A DNA stretch of 36,758 nt from Mycobacterium sp. (GCA_025966225.1 JAOPVI010000322.1:1-36758); one strand, 5' to 3'; shown: positions 10,279 to 18,551, counted from the first letter of the stretch. Numbers and translations are program-made. The notes: generated by a model from the sequence alone, not told the origin.

Positions 10279-11379
10279 CTAGGCCGGGGGTCCCGACGTA
10301 CGGCCACGCACCAACTCGGTCTCCAGTACTTCGACGACGGGCAGGCCCGACCGCGGTGGGTTGTGGAGCAGCCAGCCCGCGCGGCGGCCTTTCTCGACGC
10401 TGGGTTGGATCACGGTCGTGAGGCCTCGCGCGATTGCTTCCGGTACTCCGTCGAAACCCGTTACCGTCATCTGACCCGGAACGTAAATGCCATGTGCGCG
10501 TAGGTAATCCATCGCGGATATGGCGAGCACGTCGGCGGTGCACATGAGTACGGTGATTCGCGGGTTGGCCGCTAGCGCGACTTCTGCGGCGGCACCGCCA
10601 GAGGTCGGCAGGTGTTCGTAGCTTTCCACCACGGTGAGCGAATCCGGTTCGAGCCCTGCTTCTTCCATCGCGTCGAGCACGCCGTGAATGCGTTCCCGCT
10701 GCACGTGGGAGTGTGGCGATTTGACCCGGTCCGGGCCTGCGAGCGCGGGTGCCTCGTTGTCGTGCGGCCAGTCCCTTCCCAGCCGCATCGTCAGCAGGCC
10801 GAGGTTCCGATGACCCAGTCCCACAACGTGATCCGCGATCGCTCTCATGGCGGCCCGATCATCGATGCAGACCCGCGACGTCCCAGGCACTCCCATGGGC
10901 TGGTCGACGACGACTACGGGAAGTCCGCGCTGCGCGACGACCGCAAGGTAGGGGTCGTCATCGGCGGCGGAGTACACGACGAACCCGTCGACGCCTGCGG
11001 ACAACACCGCCGAAGTTCCGTCGGTCAGGCTGCGCCCCGGACCAACGGCGACCAGCAGCAGGCCCTGACCCGCCTCCTCGCACGATTCGGCGAGCCCCGT
11101 CACGAATCCCAGCGCCGCCGGGTCGCTGAACGAATAGTCGAGCGGTTCGGTCAGCACAAGGCCAACGGCGCCTGCCTTGCGGGTGCGCAGCGAGCGTGCG
11201 ACGGGGTCCGGGCCGGGGTATCCGAGCTTCTTGGCGGTGGCGAGCACCCGTTCGCGAAGGTCGGCCGACAACTGGTCTGGCCGGTTGTAGGCGTTGGAGA
11301 TGGTGGTGCGGGACACCTTGAGTTCAGCGGCGAGGGAAGCCAGAGTCGCGCGCCGCCTTGGCATCGGACCACTGGACAT
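10279..11379 (-). CDS. LacI-family transcriptional regulator (Rv3575c position)
   Basis: This 366-residue regulator has an N-terminal helix-turn-helix in ATLASLAAELKVSRTTISNA (11-30) and the hinge region YNRPDQLSADLRERVLATAK, followed by a periplasmic-binding-protein-like sensor domain with VCIDDRAAM and TVTGFDGVPEA. Members repress sugar or nucleoside uptake genes and respond to a small ligand, which is not predictable here. I chose ATG 11379 since the family begins about ten residues before the HTH. It starts 19 bases after znuB ends on the same strand, so it may be cotranscribed with the zinc operon although it probably predates it at this locus. Confidence 0.85.
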   Translation of the reverse strand: MSSGPMPRRRATLASLAAELKVSRTTISNAYNRPDQLSADLRERVLATAKKLGYPGPDPVARSLRTRKAGAVGLVLTEPLDYSFSDPAALGFVTGLAESCEEAGQGLLLVAVGPGRSLTDGTSAVLSAGVDGFVVYSAADDDPYLAVVAQRGLPVVVVDQPMGVPGTSRVCIDDRAAMRAIADHVVGLGHRNLGLLTMRLGRDWPHDNEAPALAGPDRVKSPHSHVQRERIHGVLDAMEEAGLEPDSLTVVESYEHLPTSGGAAAEVALAANPRITVLMCTADVLAISAMDYLRAHGIYVPGQMTVTGFDGVPEAIARGLTTVIQPSVEKGRRAGWLLHNPPRSGLPVVEVLETELVRGRTSGPPA

Positions 11380-11398
11380 GCTCCATGACGTTAGTGGA

Positions 11399-12289
11399 TC
11401 AGCCCTCGACAACGGGCGCACCGTGCGACGGCGCGGGCGCGCTGCGATCCTTGGCACCGCGTTGTGCGATCAGCCAGACCACCAGCCAGATCGTCGACAC
11501 GATGGTCGTGATGACGAAACTCGGCGGCACGTTGAACATCGCCGACACCGCGAGGCCGGCCCATACCGAAACCACGGCAAGGCCGGTCGCCACCGCCATC
11601 GCCGCGCCCGGGCGCGCGGTCAGCAGTATCGCCGTCGCTGCAGGGGTGACCACCAGGGCGAACAGCAGCAGGGTGCCGACGGCCTGGACCGCCATCGTCA
11701 CCGACAGTCCGAGCAGGGCCATGAAGATCACGGACAGCACACGCACCGGTACGCCCTTGGCCTCGGCCACCTCGGGATTGACCGAAGCGAAGAGCAGCGG
11801 CCGGTACACGAATGCCACGACGCCTGCGATCACGGCGAGCGCCACGGCGAACGTCATCAACTGCTGGTGAGATACGGCAAGCAGGTTTCCGAAGAGCACG
11901 TTGGTAACGGTGCTGCTGCTCTTGGTCGCCAGTGAACTGAAGAACAACCCAAGACCCGTTGCAGCGGCCAGCACCGTCCCCGTCGCCACTTCGCGTTCGT
12001 CGGCACGCTTGCCGAGCGCCCCGATGACGAGCGCGCCGCCGATGCAGAAGACGGCGAGTCCGGCCGTCACCGGGAGACCGACCAGGACCGCGCCGGTGGC
12101 TCCGGGAAAGCCGATGTGGGCCAACGCGTGCGCGGCGAACGCGCTGCTGCGCACGATGATGAAGTATCCGATCAGTCCCGCGGCCAGTGCGACCAGCGTG
12201 CCGCCGATCAGCGCGTTGCGCATGAAGGCCGAAGTCAGGATCTGCGCCCAATTGTCTTGGTACCCAAGTGCGATCACGTTGACGGACAT
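11399..12289 (-). CDS. znuB: ZnuB-type metal ABC transporter permease
   Basis: This 296-residue integral membrane protein of the ABC-3 permease family (ZnuB/TroC/MntB) is rich in hydrophobic helices, about eight by eye. It carries family segments such as RSSAFAAHALAHIGFPGATGA (near 47-67), split here between the second and third helices, and VQAVGTLLLFALVVTPAATA (about 203-222). It would form the channel of a zinc or manganese importer with the ATPase and lipoprotein encoded upstream. The start ATG overlaps the stop of an 8-codon mini-ORF (TGATG) that itself overlaps the znuC stop. Zinc is inferred from the Zur-like site upstream of the operon. Confidence 0.88.
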   Translation of the reverse strand: MSVNVIALGYQDNWAQILTSAFMRNALIGGTLVALAAGLIGYFIIVRSSAFAAHALAHIGFPGATGAVLVGLPVTAGLAVFCIGGALVIGALGKRADEREVATGTVLAAATGLGLFFSSLATKSSSTVTNVLFGNLLAVSHQQLMTFAVALAVIAGVVAFVYRPLLFASVNPEVAEAKGVPVRVLSVIFMALLGLSVTMAVQAVGTLLLFALVVTPAATAILLTARPGAAMAVATGLAVVSVWAGLAVSAMFNVPPSFVITTIVSTIWLVVWLIAQRGAKDRSAPAPSHGAPVVEG

Positions 12290-12330
12290 CACACGCTCCG
12301 CATGCTTGAACTCATTACACGCTCCGCATG
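12287..12330. repeat. 18-bp direct repeat, period 26, at the znuC/znuB junction
   Basis: CATCACACGCTCCGCATG (12287-12304) and CATTACACGCTCCGCATG (12313-12330) differ at one base. The copies duplicate the znuC stop / znuB start boundary, so both copies read ..ATGCGGAGCGTGT(A/G)ATG on the minus strand. Confidence 0.9.
12289..12315 (-). CDS. Eight-residue mini-ORF coupling znuC to znuB
   Basis: The minus strand reads ATG AGT TCA AGC ATG CGG AGC GTG TGA, giving MSSSMRSV. Its start shares a base with the znuC stop (TAATG) and its stop shares a base with the znuB start (TGATG). The last four residues repeat the znuC C-terminus because of the local duplication. Ribosomes finishing znuC could re-initiate twice to reach znuB. 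Whether the peptide is made is inference only. Confidence 0.3.
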   Translation of the reverse strand: MSSSMRSV

Positions 12331-13112
12331 TAGAGGTCGCCCTGCGGCGTGTGCACGACCTGGATCGACGTGCCATACAGGTGGGTCAGGAGGTGCTCGT
12401 CGACCACCTCGTCCATGGTGTCGAAGTGCGCGTGCCCGTCCAGCAGGTAGATCGCGCCGTCGAGGATCCCCAGCAGCGGGTTGAGGTCATGGGCGACGAC
12501 CACGATGGTGACGCCGAACTCCTCCCGAATCCTGGCGAGCAGGCCGACGATCCCGCGCTGGTTGCGGACGTCGAGCGCCGTCAACGGCTCGTCGAGGATG
12601 AGCAGTCGGGGCCTGCCGACGAGCGCCTCGGCGATGGCGACGCGTTGACGTTGGCCACCGGACAGCTGCGACAGCCGCCGGTTTGCGAACTCTCCTGCGT
12701 CCACGGCGGAGAGGATCTCGTCGACGCGACGGCGTTGGCCGGCGTCGGCCCGTCCGAAGCCCCACCGGTTACCGGTCAATCCGAGCATCACCGCGTCGCG
12801 GGCGCGGACCGCGTTGCCAGCCGCGGCGGCGTAGTTCTGCGGCACGTAGCCGATCAGGCCGGTGGCCGCACCGGGCGGCTTGCCGAGCACCCGGATCTCC
12901 CCCGAGGCCGTCGGGATGGTGCCCAGTACGGCGTTCAGGAGGGTCGTCTTTCCCGACCCGCTGGTTCCGATGACGGCGATGATGCCGCCCGACGGCACGT
13001 CGAAGGTGCCTTCCGACCAGATCAGCCGGCCACCTCGAACGACGCTGACGTCGTCGAAGGACAACGCGGGGGGCGCCTGGGCCGGGTCGGCCGCCTGGTC
13101 AGGTTGCGACAC
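12315..13112 (-). CDS. znuC: ZnuC-type metal ABC transporter ATPase
   Basis: This 265-residue nucleotide-binding subunit has Walker A GTSGSGKTT (49-57), a Q-loop in GYVPQN, signature LSGGQRQR (150-157), Walker B LLILDEPLTALD (170-181) and the H-loop in VVAHDLN. It energises uptake through the adjacent permease. It overlaps the end of znuA by 14 bases, which supports a polycistronic mRNA. The C-terminus ends LYMRSV, a stretch duplicated just downstream. It is intact; the metal specificity is inferred from context. Confidence 0.9.
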   Translation of the reverse strand: MSQPDQAADPAQAPPALSFDDVSVVRGGRLIWSEGTFDVPSGGIIAVIGTSGSGKTTLLNAVLGTIPTASGEIRVLGKPPGAATGLIGYVPQNYAAAAGNAVRARDAVMLGLTGNRWGFGRADAGQRRRVDEILSAVDAGEFANRRLSQLSGGQRQRVAIAEALVGRPRLLILDEPLTALDVRNQRGIVGLLARIREEFGVTIVVVAHDLNPLLGILDGAIYLLDGHAHFDTMDEVVDEHLLTHLYGTSIQVVHTPQGDLYMRSV

Positions 13113-14043
13113 CGAGGGCCTTGGCTAGGGCGGTGAGTTGGTCCACCTGCCAAGCCTCGAACGATTTCGCCCCCGGCGCCACCGTTTCGGTGACCTCGAC
13201 CACCGGAACCCCCGCCGATTCCGCGGCGGTGCGAAGCTGTTGGGGCACCGAGCCCTCGGTCTGGGTGTTGTAGATCAGCACGTCGACGCCCTTTTCCCGC
13301 AGCAGTCCGAGGAACGCATCGAGGTCGGCGGGCGACGGGTCGGACTCGTTGTTGGCCGCGGTCTGATAGCCGGCCGGGGTGTCGTTCGCGAGCCCGAGCG
13401 CGGACGCCATGTAGTCGAAGACGCCTTCGGTCGCGGCGTACCGCTTTCCTGACGCCCCCTTCTTGATCGCGGCGATCAAGTCGTCGTAGGGCTTGAGCGA
13501 CGTGGCGAATTCGCTGCGCCGCTGGGCGAAGTAGTCGGCCACGGGCGGCGCCAGCTTGCTCAGCTCGGCGGTGACCGCATCGGCCATCTGCGCGACCGCG
13601 GTGGGGCTGTACCACGTGTGGGGGTTGGTGCCGTTCTGATCGAGGCCGCTCACCTGGACGGCATCGACGACGGGCGCGGCGGGCGCGGAGCCCGCGGCGA
13701 GCTTGGTCGCCCACTCGTCGTAGTGGCCGCCGTTGACCACCACCAGTTGGGCACCGGAGAACTTGACGGCGTCGGCCGGCGACGGCTCGTAGTCGTGGGG
13801 GTCGATCGACGAACTGGCCAACAGGGTGGTGACCTTGGCACACGCTCCACCGAGTTCGGACACGATGCCACCCCACTGGTCCACGCTCACGACGACGTCG
13901 ACCGGCGTGGTGGGGCATGGCGGGGCGTCCTTCGACGAGGACGCGACGCCCTGATCGTCACCGCCGCTCGAGCACGACGCGAGCGCGAACGGGGCAGCAA
14001 GCAGGACCGCGGCGACCAGGCCGCGCCTCCAAATGGTCGACAT
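13099..14043 (-). CDS. znuA: ZnuA-type metal-binding lipoprotein
   Basis: This 314-residue cluster A-I solute-binding lipoprotein has a signal peptide ending in the lipobox LASC (Cys24). It retains histidines where the family binds metal: DPHDYEPSP, NGGHYDEW and NPHTWYSP. The long His-rich loop of many zinc binders is missing. It captures a divalent metal outside the membrane and delivers it to the ZnuB/ZnuC pair. I chose the ATG at 14043 because the signal peptide starts there and a Zur-like palindrome begins nine bases upstream. That spacing leaves little room for a leader, so the transcript may be nearly leaderless. Confidence 0.88.
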   Translation of the reverse strand: MSTIWRRGLVAAVLLAAPFALASCSSGGDDQGVASSSKDAPPCPTTPVDVVVSVDQWGGIVSELGGACAKVTTLLASSSIDPHDYEPSPADAVKFSGAQLVVVNGGHYDEWATKLAAGSAPAAPVVDAVQVSGLDQNGTNPHTWYSPTAVAQMADAVTAELSKLAPPVADYFAQRRSEFATSLKPYDDLIAAIKKGASGKRYAATEGVFDYMASALGLANDTPAGYQTAANNESDPSPADLDAFLGLLREKGVDVLIYNTQTEGSVPQQLRTAAESAGVPVVEVTETVAPGAKSFEAWQVDQLTALAKALGVAT

Positions 14044-14051
14044 GACGATAA

Positions 14052-14066
14052 TGATAACCGTTTCCA
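14052..14066. promoter_or_regulatory. Zur-like operator of the znuACB operon
   Basis: On the minus strand the site reads TGGAAACGGTTATCA, an imperfect inverted repeat resembling the actinobacterial Zur box TGaaAatgatTttCA; a further TTATC follows. It lies in the 34-base gap between the rhodanese stop and znuA, directly before the znuA start. Zinc-dependent repression is inferred. Confidence 0.55.
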
Positions 14067-14077
14067 ATAAGCCCCCG

Positions 14078-14914
14078 TCAGGCAGGACCCCTTTCCACCG
14101 GCCGCGACGGATCCGCACACCACTGCGACCACGAACCAGGAAACAGCGCCACCGGTACCCCCGCCGAGGCCAGCGCCGCGACCACGACCGACGCGGTGAC
14201 GCCGGACCCGCAATACGCCCCGGCCGCCTCCCCCCACGCCGCCCGCAGGTCGTCGTCGGCCAGGAACGTGCCATCGGCGGCCAAGAGCGAGGTACTCGGC
14301 ACGTTGACCGCGCCCGGCACGTGCCCGGCCACCGGGTCCACCGGTTCGACCTCGCCGCGAAACCGCTCAGGCGCGCGCGCATCGGCCAGGCGGCCACCCA
14401 GCGCGGCCGCCTGGTCGGCCGCGAGGGTTGGCAATCCACCGGAGTAGAGGTCGTCGTACGCAACTGACACATCACCGGGTTCGACTGTCGCCGTTCCGGT
14501 TTCGAGTTCACCGCCCATCGCCGTCCATGCGGCGAGTCCACCGTCGAGAATCCGCACTCCCGGGATGCCCGCGGCGGTCAGCACCCACCAGGCCCTGGCC
14601 GACCCGGCGCGGTTCCAGTCGTCGTAGACCACCACTGGCACGCCCGCGCGGATCCCCCACCGGCGTCCCGCCGACTCGACCGCACGCCCCGACGGCAGCG
14701 GATGACGGCCGCGCGCTTCGACGTCGTGGTCGGTCAGGTCGTCCTCGAGCGAGACGTACACCGCGCCTGGCACGTGGCCGGCCTCGTGATCGCCGCGCCC
14801 GTGGGGCTTGGCGAGTTGCCAACGCACGTCGAGCACGGTCGGTGGGGAATCGCCTGCCAACAGCACCCGTAGTTCGCTCGCACTGATCAGGACGTCGCCA
14901 CGGCTCGCAGTCAT
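14078..14914 (-). CDS. Two-domain rhodanese (thiosulfate/mercaptopyruvate sulfurtransferase)
   Basis: This 278-residue protein consists of two rhodanese domains. The first (about 8-138) is a non-catalytic copy. The second (about 163-270) carries the active Cys235 in the loop CGSGVTA, the form typical of 3-mercaptopyruvate sulfurtransferases. Such enzymes move sulfane sulfur to thiophilic acceptors or cyanide. It lies 34 bases upstream of znuA on the same strand, but the Zur-like site between them suggests separate control. It is divergent from bluB with only 18 bases between the starts. SseA-type is likely; the exact donor is not known. Confidence 0.86.
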   Translation of the reverse strand: MTASRGDVLISASELRVLLAGDSPPTVLDVRWQLAKPHGRGDHEAGHVPGAVYVSLEDDLTDHDVEARGRHPLPSGRAVESAGRRWGIRAGVPVVVYDDWNRAGSARAWWVLTAAGIPGVRILDGGLAAWTAMGGELETGTATVEPGDVSVAYDDLYSGGLPTLAADQAAALGGRLADARAPERFRGEVEPVDPVAGHVPGAVNVPSTSLLAADGTFLADDDLRAAWGEAAGAYCGSGVTASVVVAALASAGVPVALFPGSWSQWCADPSRPVERGPA

Positions 14915-14932
14915 CCCTCAAGGCTGCCACCT

Positions 14933-15610
14933 ATGCTGACCGGCGTGACGGGACACGTGTTCGGCGAGGCGGAGCGGCACGCCGTGTACCGCGCGATAGC
15001 GGAACGCCGCGACATGCGCGAGTTCGTTCCGGACACAACCATTTCCGAGCCGGTGTTGGCCCGGTTGCTGGCGGCCGCGCACGCCGCGCCGAGCGTGGGG
15101 CTGATGCAGCCGTGGCGGTTCATCAGGATCACCGACGCCGGATTGCGCAAAAGCATCCACGCGCTGGTGGACGAAGAACGCAGGCTCACCGCCGCTGCGC
15201 TCGGCGCACGGGGCGACGAGTTCCTCGCGCTCAAGGTCGAGGGCATTCTCGACTGTGCCGAGCTCTTAGTCGTCGCGCTCGGCGAGGACCGCGGCCGACA
15301 CGTCTTCGGCCGTCGCACGATGCCCCAGATGGACCTGGCGTCGGTGTCGTGTGCCATCCAGAACCTGTGGCTCGCCGCGCGCGTCGAGGGCCTCGGACTC
15401 GGGTGGGTGTCGATGTTCGACCCGGACCGACTCGCGCGGATGCTGGACATGCCCGACGACGCCGAAGCCGTCGCGATCCTGTGTCTCGGTCCGGTACCGG
15501 CATTTCCCGATCGACCCGTGCTCGAACTCGAAGAGTGGACGTTCGGGCGTCCGCTGGCGGAGTTCGTGTCCGAGAACGGCTGGGCACCTTCGGCTGCTCG
15601 GTCGACGTAG
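14933..15610 (+). CDS. bluB: BluB, 5,6-dimethylbenzimidazole synthase
   Basis: This 225-residue nitroreductase-fold flavoenzyme matches BluB, which fragments FMNH2 with oxygen to make dimethylbenzimidazole, the lower ligand of vitamin B12. Diagnostic stretches are RRDMREF, AAAHAAPSVGLMQPWRFI (47-64), LKVEGILDCAELLVVAL, HVFGRRTMPQMDLASVSCAI split near residues 122-141, and NLWLAARVEGLGLGWVSMFD at about 143-162. ATG 14933 is used; a GTG at 14945 (VTGHVFGEAERHAVY) is equally plausible. It heads a run of four plus-strand genes with very short gaps. With the cobalt operon at 33383-35116 it points to active B12 synthesis. Confidence 0.88.
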   Translation: MLTGVTGHVFGEAERHAVYRAIAERRDMREFVPDTTISEPVLARLLAAAHAAPSVGLMQPWRFIRITDAGLRKSIHALVDEERRLTAAALGARGDEFLALKVEGILDCAELLVVALGEDRGRHVFGRRTMPQMDLASVSCAIQNLWLAARVEGLGLGWVSMFDPDRLARMLDMPDDAEAVAILCLGPVPAFPDRPVLELEEWTFGRPLAEFVSENGWAPSAARST

Positions 15611-15620
15611 GCTGTCCGCC

Positions 15621-16376
15621 GTGACCATCGACCTCAACGCCGATCTCGGCGAGGGCTTCGGGGTATGGCGGCTGGGCGACGACGACGCCATGCTCGACCT
15701 GGTGACCAGCGCGAACGTCGCGTGTGGATTCCATGCGGGCGACCCGGCCGGGCTGGCCCGCGCGTGTCGCTCCGCTGCGGCGCGGAACGTGCGCATCGGC
15801 GCCCAAGTGGGCTATCGCGATCTGGCCGGGTTCGGCCGCCGCTTCATGGACGTCTCGGCCGAGGACCTGCTGGCCGACATCGTGTACCAGATCGGTGCGT
15901 TGCAGGCGCTGGCTCATGCCGCCGGCTCGACCGTCAGTTACGTGAAACCGCATGGCGCGCTGTACAACACCGTCGTCACCGACGCCGCCCAGGCATCAGC
16001 AGTTGCCGAGGCCGTCCACGCCGTCGACCCCGGACTGCCGGTACTCGGGCTGGCGGGATCGGAGTTCTTCACCGCCGCCCAACAGCTCGGCCTGCGTACC
16101 GTGCCGGAGGCGTTCGCCGACCGGGCCTACCGACCCGACGGCCAACTGGTCTCGCGGCGGGAACCCGACGCCGTGTTGCACGACGTCGACCAGATCGCCG
16201 ATCGGGTGGTCGCGATGATCAACACCGGCCTCGTCGACGCGGTGGACGGATCCAGTATTCCCATCAGCGTGGAATCCGTTTGTGTGCACGGCGATTCACC
16301 GGGCGCGGTGCAGATCGCGCAAACCCTGCGGCAGCGACTGCAATCCGAGGGCATCGAGTTGGCAGCGTTCACATGA
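15621..16376 (+). CDS. pxpA: PxpA, 5-oxoprolinase subunit A (LamB/YcsF family)
   Basis: This 251-residue protein has the LamB/YcsF hallmarks: NADLGEGFGVW near the start, ANVACGFHAGDP (about 32-43), VSYVKPHGALYN and ESVCVHGDSPGAV. PxpA works with PxpB and PxpC to hydrolyse 5-oxoproline to glutamate using ATP. Neither partner is in this window, so either they are elsewhere or this copy acts alone. The GTG at 15621 starts 10 bases after the bluB stop and places the conserved first strand at residue 2. The downstream gene overlaps its stop (ATGA), so both are probably translated from one message. Confidence 0.87.
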   Translation: MTIDLNADLGEGFGVWRLGDDDAMLDLVTSANVACGFHAGDPAGLARACRSAAARNVRIGAQVGYRDLAGFGRRFMDVSAEDLLADIVYQIGALQALAHAAGSTVSYVKPHGALYNTVVTDAAQASAVAEAVHAVDPGLPVLGLAGSEFFTAAQQLGLRTVPEAFADRAYRPDGQLVSRREPDAVLHDVDQIADRVVAMINTGLVDAVDGSSIPISVESVCVHGDSPGAVQIAQTLRQRLQSEGIELAAFT

Positions 16377-17305
16377 TGCGGCTGAAACTCGGAAGACCGA
16401 AGCTCGACGACTACACGGACTTCTTCGACGCACCTCCGGCCACCGCAGACGCCCCGCTGACCGTGGCCTGGGCTGGCGTCACCACGCTGCTGATCGACGA
16501 CGGCGACTCCGCGCTGATGACCGACGGGTTCTTCTCCCGCCCGACGCTCGCCGCCGTGGGCACGCGCAAGCTCTCGCCGTCGGAACCCCGCATCGACGGC
16601 GCTCTGGCCCGGTTGGGCGTCACCTCGCTGGATGCCGTGCTGCCCGTGCACACCCACTTCGACCACGCCATGGACTCCGCAGTCGTCGCCGCGCGCACTG
16701 GCGCGAAGGTGGTGGGCGGGACGTCGGCCACCCAGATTGCGCGCGGAGGCGGGCTAGCCGAGGATCGGCTCGTCACGGTCACTCCGGGTGAGCCAATCAC
16801 GTTGGGCGCCAATCAGAACTGGGCCGTCACCCTGATCGAGGGCGACCACTGCCCTCCGGATCGCTTCCCCGGCAAGATCACCGCCCCGGTCGTTCCACCG
16901 GTCAAGTCGTCGGCCTACCGGTGCGGGGAGTCGTGGTCGACGCTGATCCACCACGTACCCACCGACCGTCGGCTGCTCGTCGTCGGCAGCGCCGGCTACG
17001 TGACAGGCGCACTGAGTGGTCAGCGCGCCGACGTGGTGTACCTCGGCATCGGTCAGCTCGGGCTGCAGCCAGAGCGCTACCTCACCGACTACTGGACGGA
17101 GACCGTGCGAACGGTCGAGGCCCGCCGCGTGGTGCTGATCCACTGGGATGACTTCTTCCGGCCGCTGCACGCGCCGTTGCGCGCATTGCCCTATGCGGGC
17201 GACGATCTGGACGTGTCGATGCGGGTGCTTTCGCACCTGGCGCAGGCCGACGGCGTCCCGCTGCACCTCCCCACGTTGTGGCAGCGCGCTGACCCGTGGA
17301 GCTGA
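16373..17305 (+). CDS. Metallo-beta-lactamase-fold hydrolase (Rv3577-like)
   Basis: This 310-residue protein contains the MBL metal motif HTHFDHAMD (93-101), a further histidine in IEGDHCPPD (His159) and one near the end (LIHWDDF, His257), consistent with a binuclear metal site. It resembles the NAPE-PLD/UlaG-like lactonase branch more than the glyoxalases, but the substrate is unknown. ATG 16373 overlaps the pxpA stop; ATG 16376 is an alternative one codon later. Its end overlaps the next gene by 10 bases. M. tuberculosis has a comparable gene next to its ArsB2 permease, so this pair is ancestral and bluB-pxpA is the added part. Confidence 0.78.
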   Translation: MMRLKLGRPKLDDYTDFFDAPPATADAPLTVAWAGVTTLLIDDGDSALMTDGFFSRPTLAAVGTRKLSPSEPRIDGALARLGVTSLDAVLPVHTHFDHAMDSAVVAARTGAKVVGGTSATQIARGGGLAEDRLVTVTPGEPITLGANQNWAVTLIEGDHCPPDRFPGKITAPVVPPVKSSAYRCGESWSTLIHHVPTDRRLLVVGSAGYVTGALSGQRADVVYLGIGQLGLQPERYLTDYWTETVRTVEARRVVLIHWDDFFRPLHAPLRALPYAGDDLDVSMRVLSHLAQADGVPLHLPTLWQRADPWS

Positions 17306-18540
17306 CGCTGGCGCTCGCCGCGCTGGCCGTGGTACTCGGATTCGCGATGGTCCGGCCGCGAGGCTGGCCCGAGGCGGTGGTTGCGGTACCGGCCGCGGGA
17401 CTACTGATCGCGACGGGCGTGGTGTCCTGGGGGGACGCCGTCGCCGAGGTCGAGGACCTGCTGCCCGTCGTCGGTTTCCTCGCGGCCGTCCTCGTGCTGG
17501 CCAAACTGTGCGACGACGAAGGCTTGTTTCACGCCGCGGGAGTGGCCATGGCGCGCCGAAGTGCGGGCCAACCACAGCGGTTGATGGGCACGGTGTTCGC
17601 CATTGCGGCGACGACGACCGCGGTGCTCAGCCTCGACGCGACCGTCGTGCTGTTGACGCCCGTAGTGCTGGCAACCGCGCGGACGCTTGGCATTCCGCCT
17701 CGGCCCCACGCCTACGCGACGGCCCACTTGGCCAACACGGCGTCGCTGCTGCTCCCGGTATCCAACCTGACCAACCTGCTCGCGTTTTCCGCGGCGGGCC
17801 TGACCTTCGCCCACTTCAGCGCCGTCATGGCACTCCCCTGGCTGCTGGCGATCGCAGCGGAGTACCTGGTGCTGCGCTGGTACTTCAGACGCGAACTAGC
17901 CGAACCGCCACCCGAGCAGTCGACTCCACCCGCAGCCGAGCTGCCGGTGTTCGTGCTCGGCGTGCTGGCGCTGACGCTGGTCGGATTCGCGGTCACTTCG
18001 CTGTTCGGCGCATCGCCGGCGTGGGCGGCGTTGGCCGGCTCCATCGTGCTCGGCGTACGGGCGTTGGCGCGCCGGCGCAGCACCTGGGCGGGTATCGCCA
18101 AGGCCGCCAACGTCCCGTTTCTCGCGTTCGTACTGTGCCTCGGCGTGGTGGTGACCGCGGTGATGCAGCACGGGCTCGACGAGGCGATGCGCCAGGTGTT
18201 GCCAAGGACGACGACGTTGTCCGCGTTGCTTGGCATTGCGCTGGCCGCGGCGTTGCTCTCGAACGTGGTCAACAATCTGCCTGCCGTGCTCGTGCTCCTG
18301 CCCCTGGTCGCCGGGCTGGGGCCTGCCGCCGTACTCGCGGTGCTGGTCGGGGTGAACGTCGGGCCCAACTTGACCTACCCGGGATCACTGTCGAACCTGC
18401 TGTGGCGCAGCGTCATTCAGCGTGAAAAGTTGCCAGCCGGGTTCGGAGAGTTCAGCCGCGTCGGGCTGGCCACCGTGCCGGCCACGCTGCTGGTGGCAGT
18501 GCTCGGCCTGTGGGTTGGGATCCAGGTGTTCGGGGTCTGA
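17296..18540 (+). CDS. arsB2: ArsB/SLC13-type ion permease (ArsB2-like)
   Basis: This 414-residue membrane protein has about ten to eleven hydrophobic helices and the repeated permease motifs TAVLSLDATVVLLTPV (near 96-111), SLLLPVSNLTNLLAFS (near 151-166), and in the second half SNVVNNLPAVLVLLPL (about 318-333) and GVNVGPNLTYPGSLSNLL (about 353-370). These are typical of the ArsB/CitM ion transporter superfamily. Arsenite export is suggested by homology alone; there is no arsR or arsC nearby. The GTG start overlaps the MBL gene by 10 bases, which implies coupled translation. It converges on the rRNA methylase gene, with 11 bases between the two stops. Confidence 0.82.
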   Translation: MELTLALAALAVVLGFAMVRPRGWPEAVVAVPAAGLLIATGVVSWGDAVAEVEDLLPVVGFLAAVLVLAKLCDDEGLFHAAGVAMARRSAGQPQRLMGTVFAIAATTTAVLSLDATVVLLTPVVLATARTLGIPPRPHAYATAHLANTASLLLPVSNLTNLLAFSAAGLTFAHFSAVMALPWLLAIAAEYLVLRWYFRRELAEPPPEQSTPPAAELPVFVLGVLALTLVGFAVTSLFGASPAWAALAGSIVLGVRALARRRSTWAGIAKAANVPFLAFVLCLGVVVTAVMQHGLDEAMRQVLPRTTTLSALLGIALAAALLSNVVNNLPAVLVLLPLVAGLGPAAVLAVLVGVNVGPNLTYPGSLSNLLWRSVIQREKLPAGFGEFSRVGLATVPATLLVAVLGLWVGIQVFGV

Positions 18541-18551
18541 CGCGAAGCCGG

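Noticed and set aside
17296-18540. Arsenic resistance operon
   Set aside because: Only the permease resembles ArsB; no arsR, arsC or arsenite-binding regulator is nearby, so an operon-level claim is not supported.
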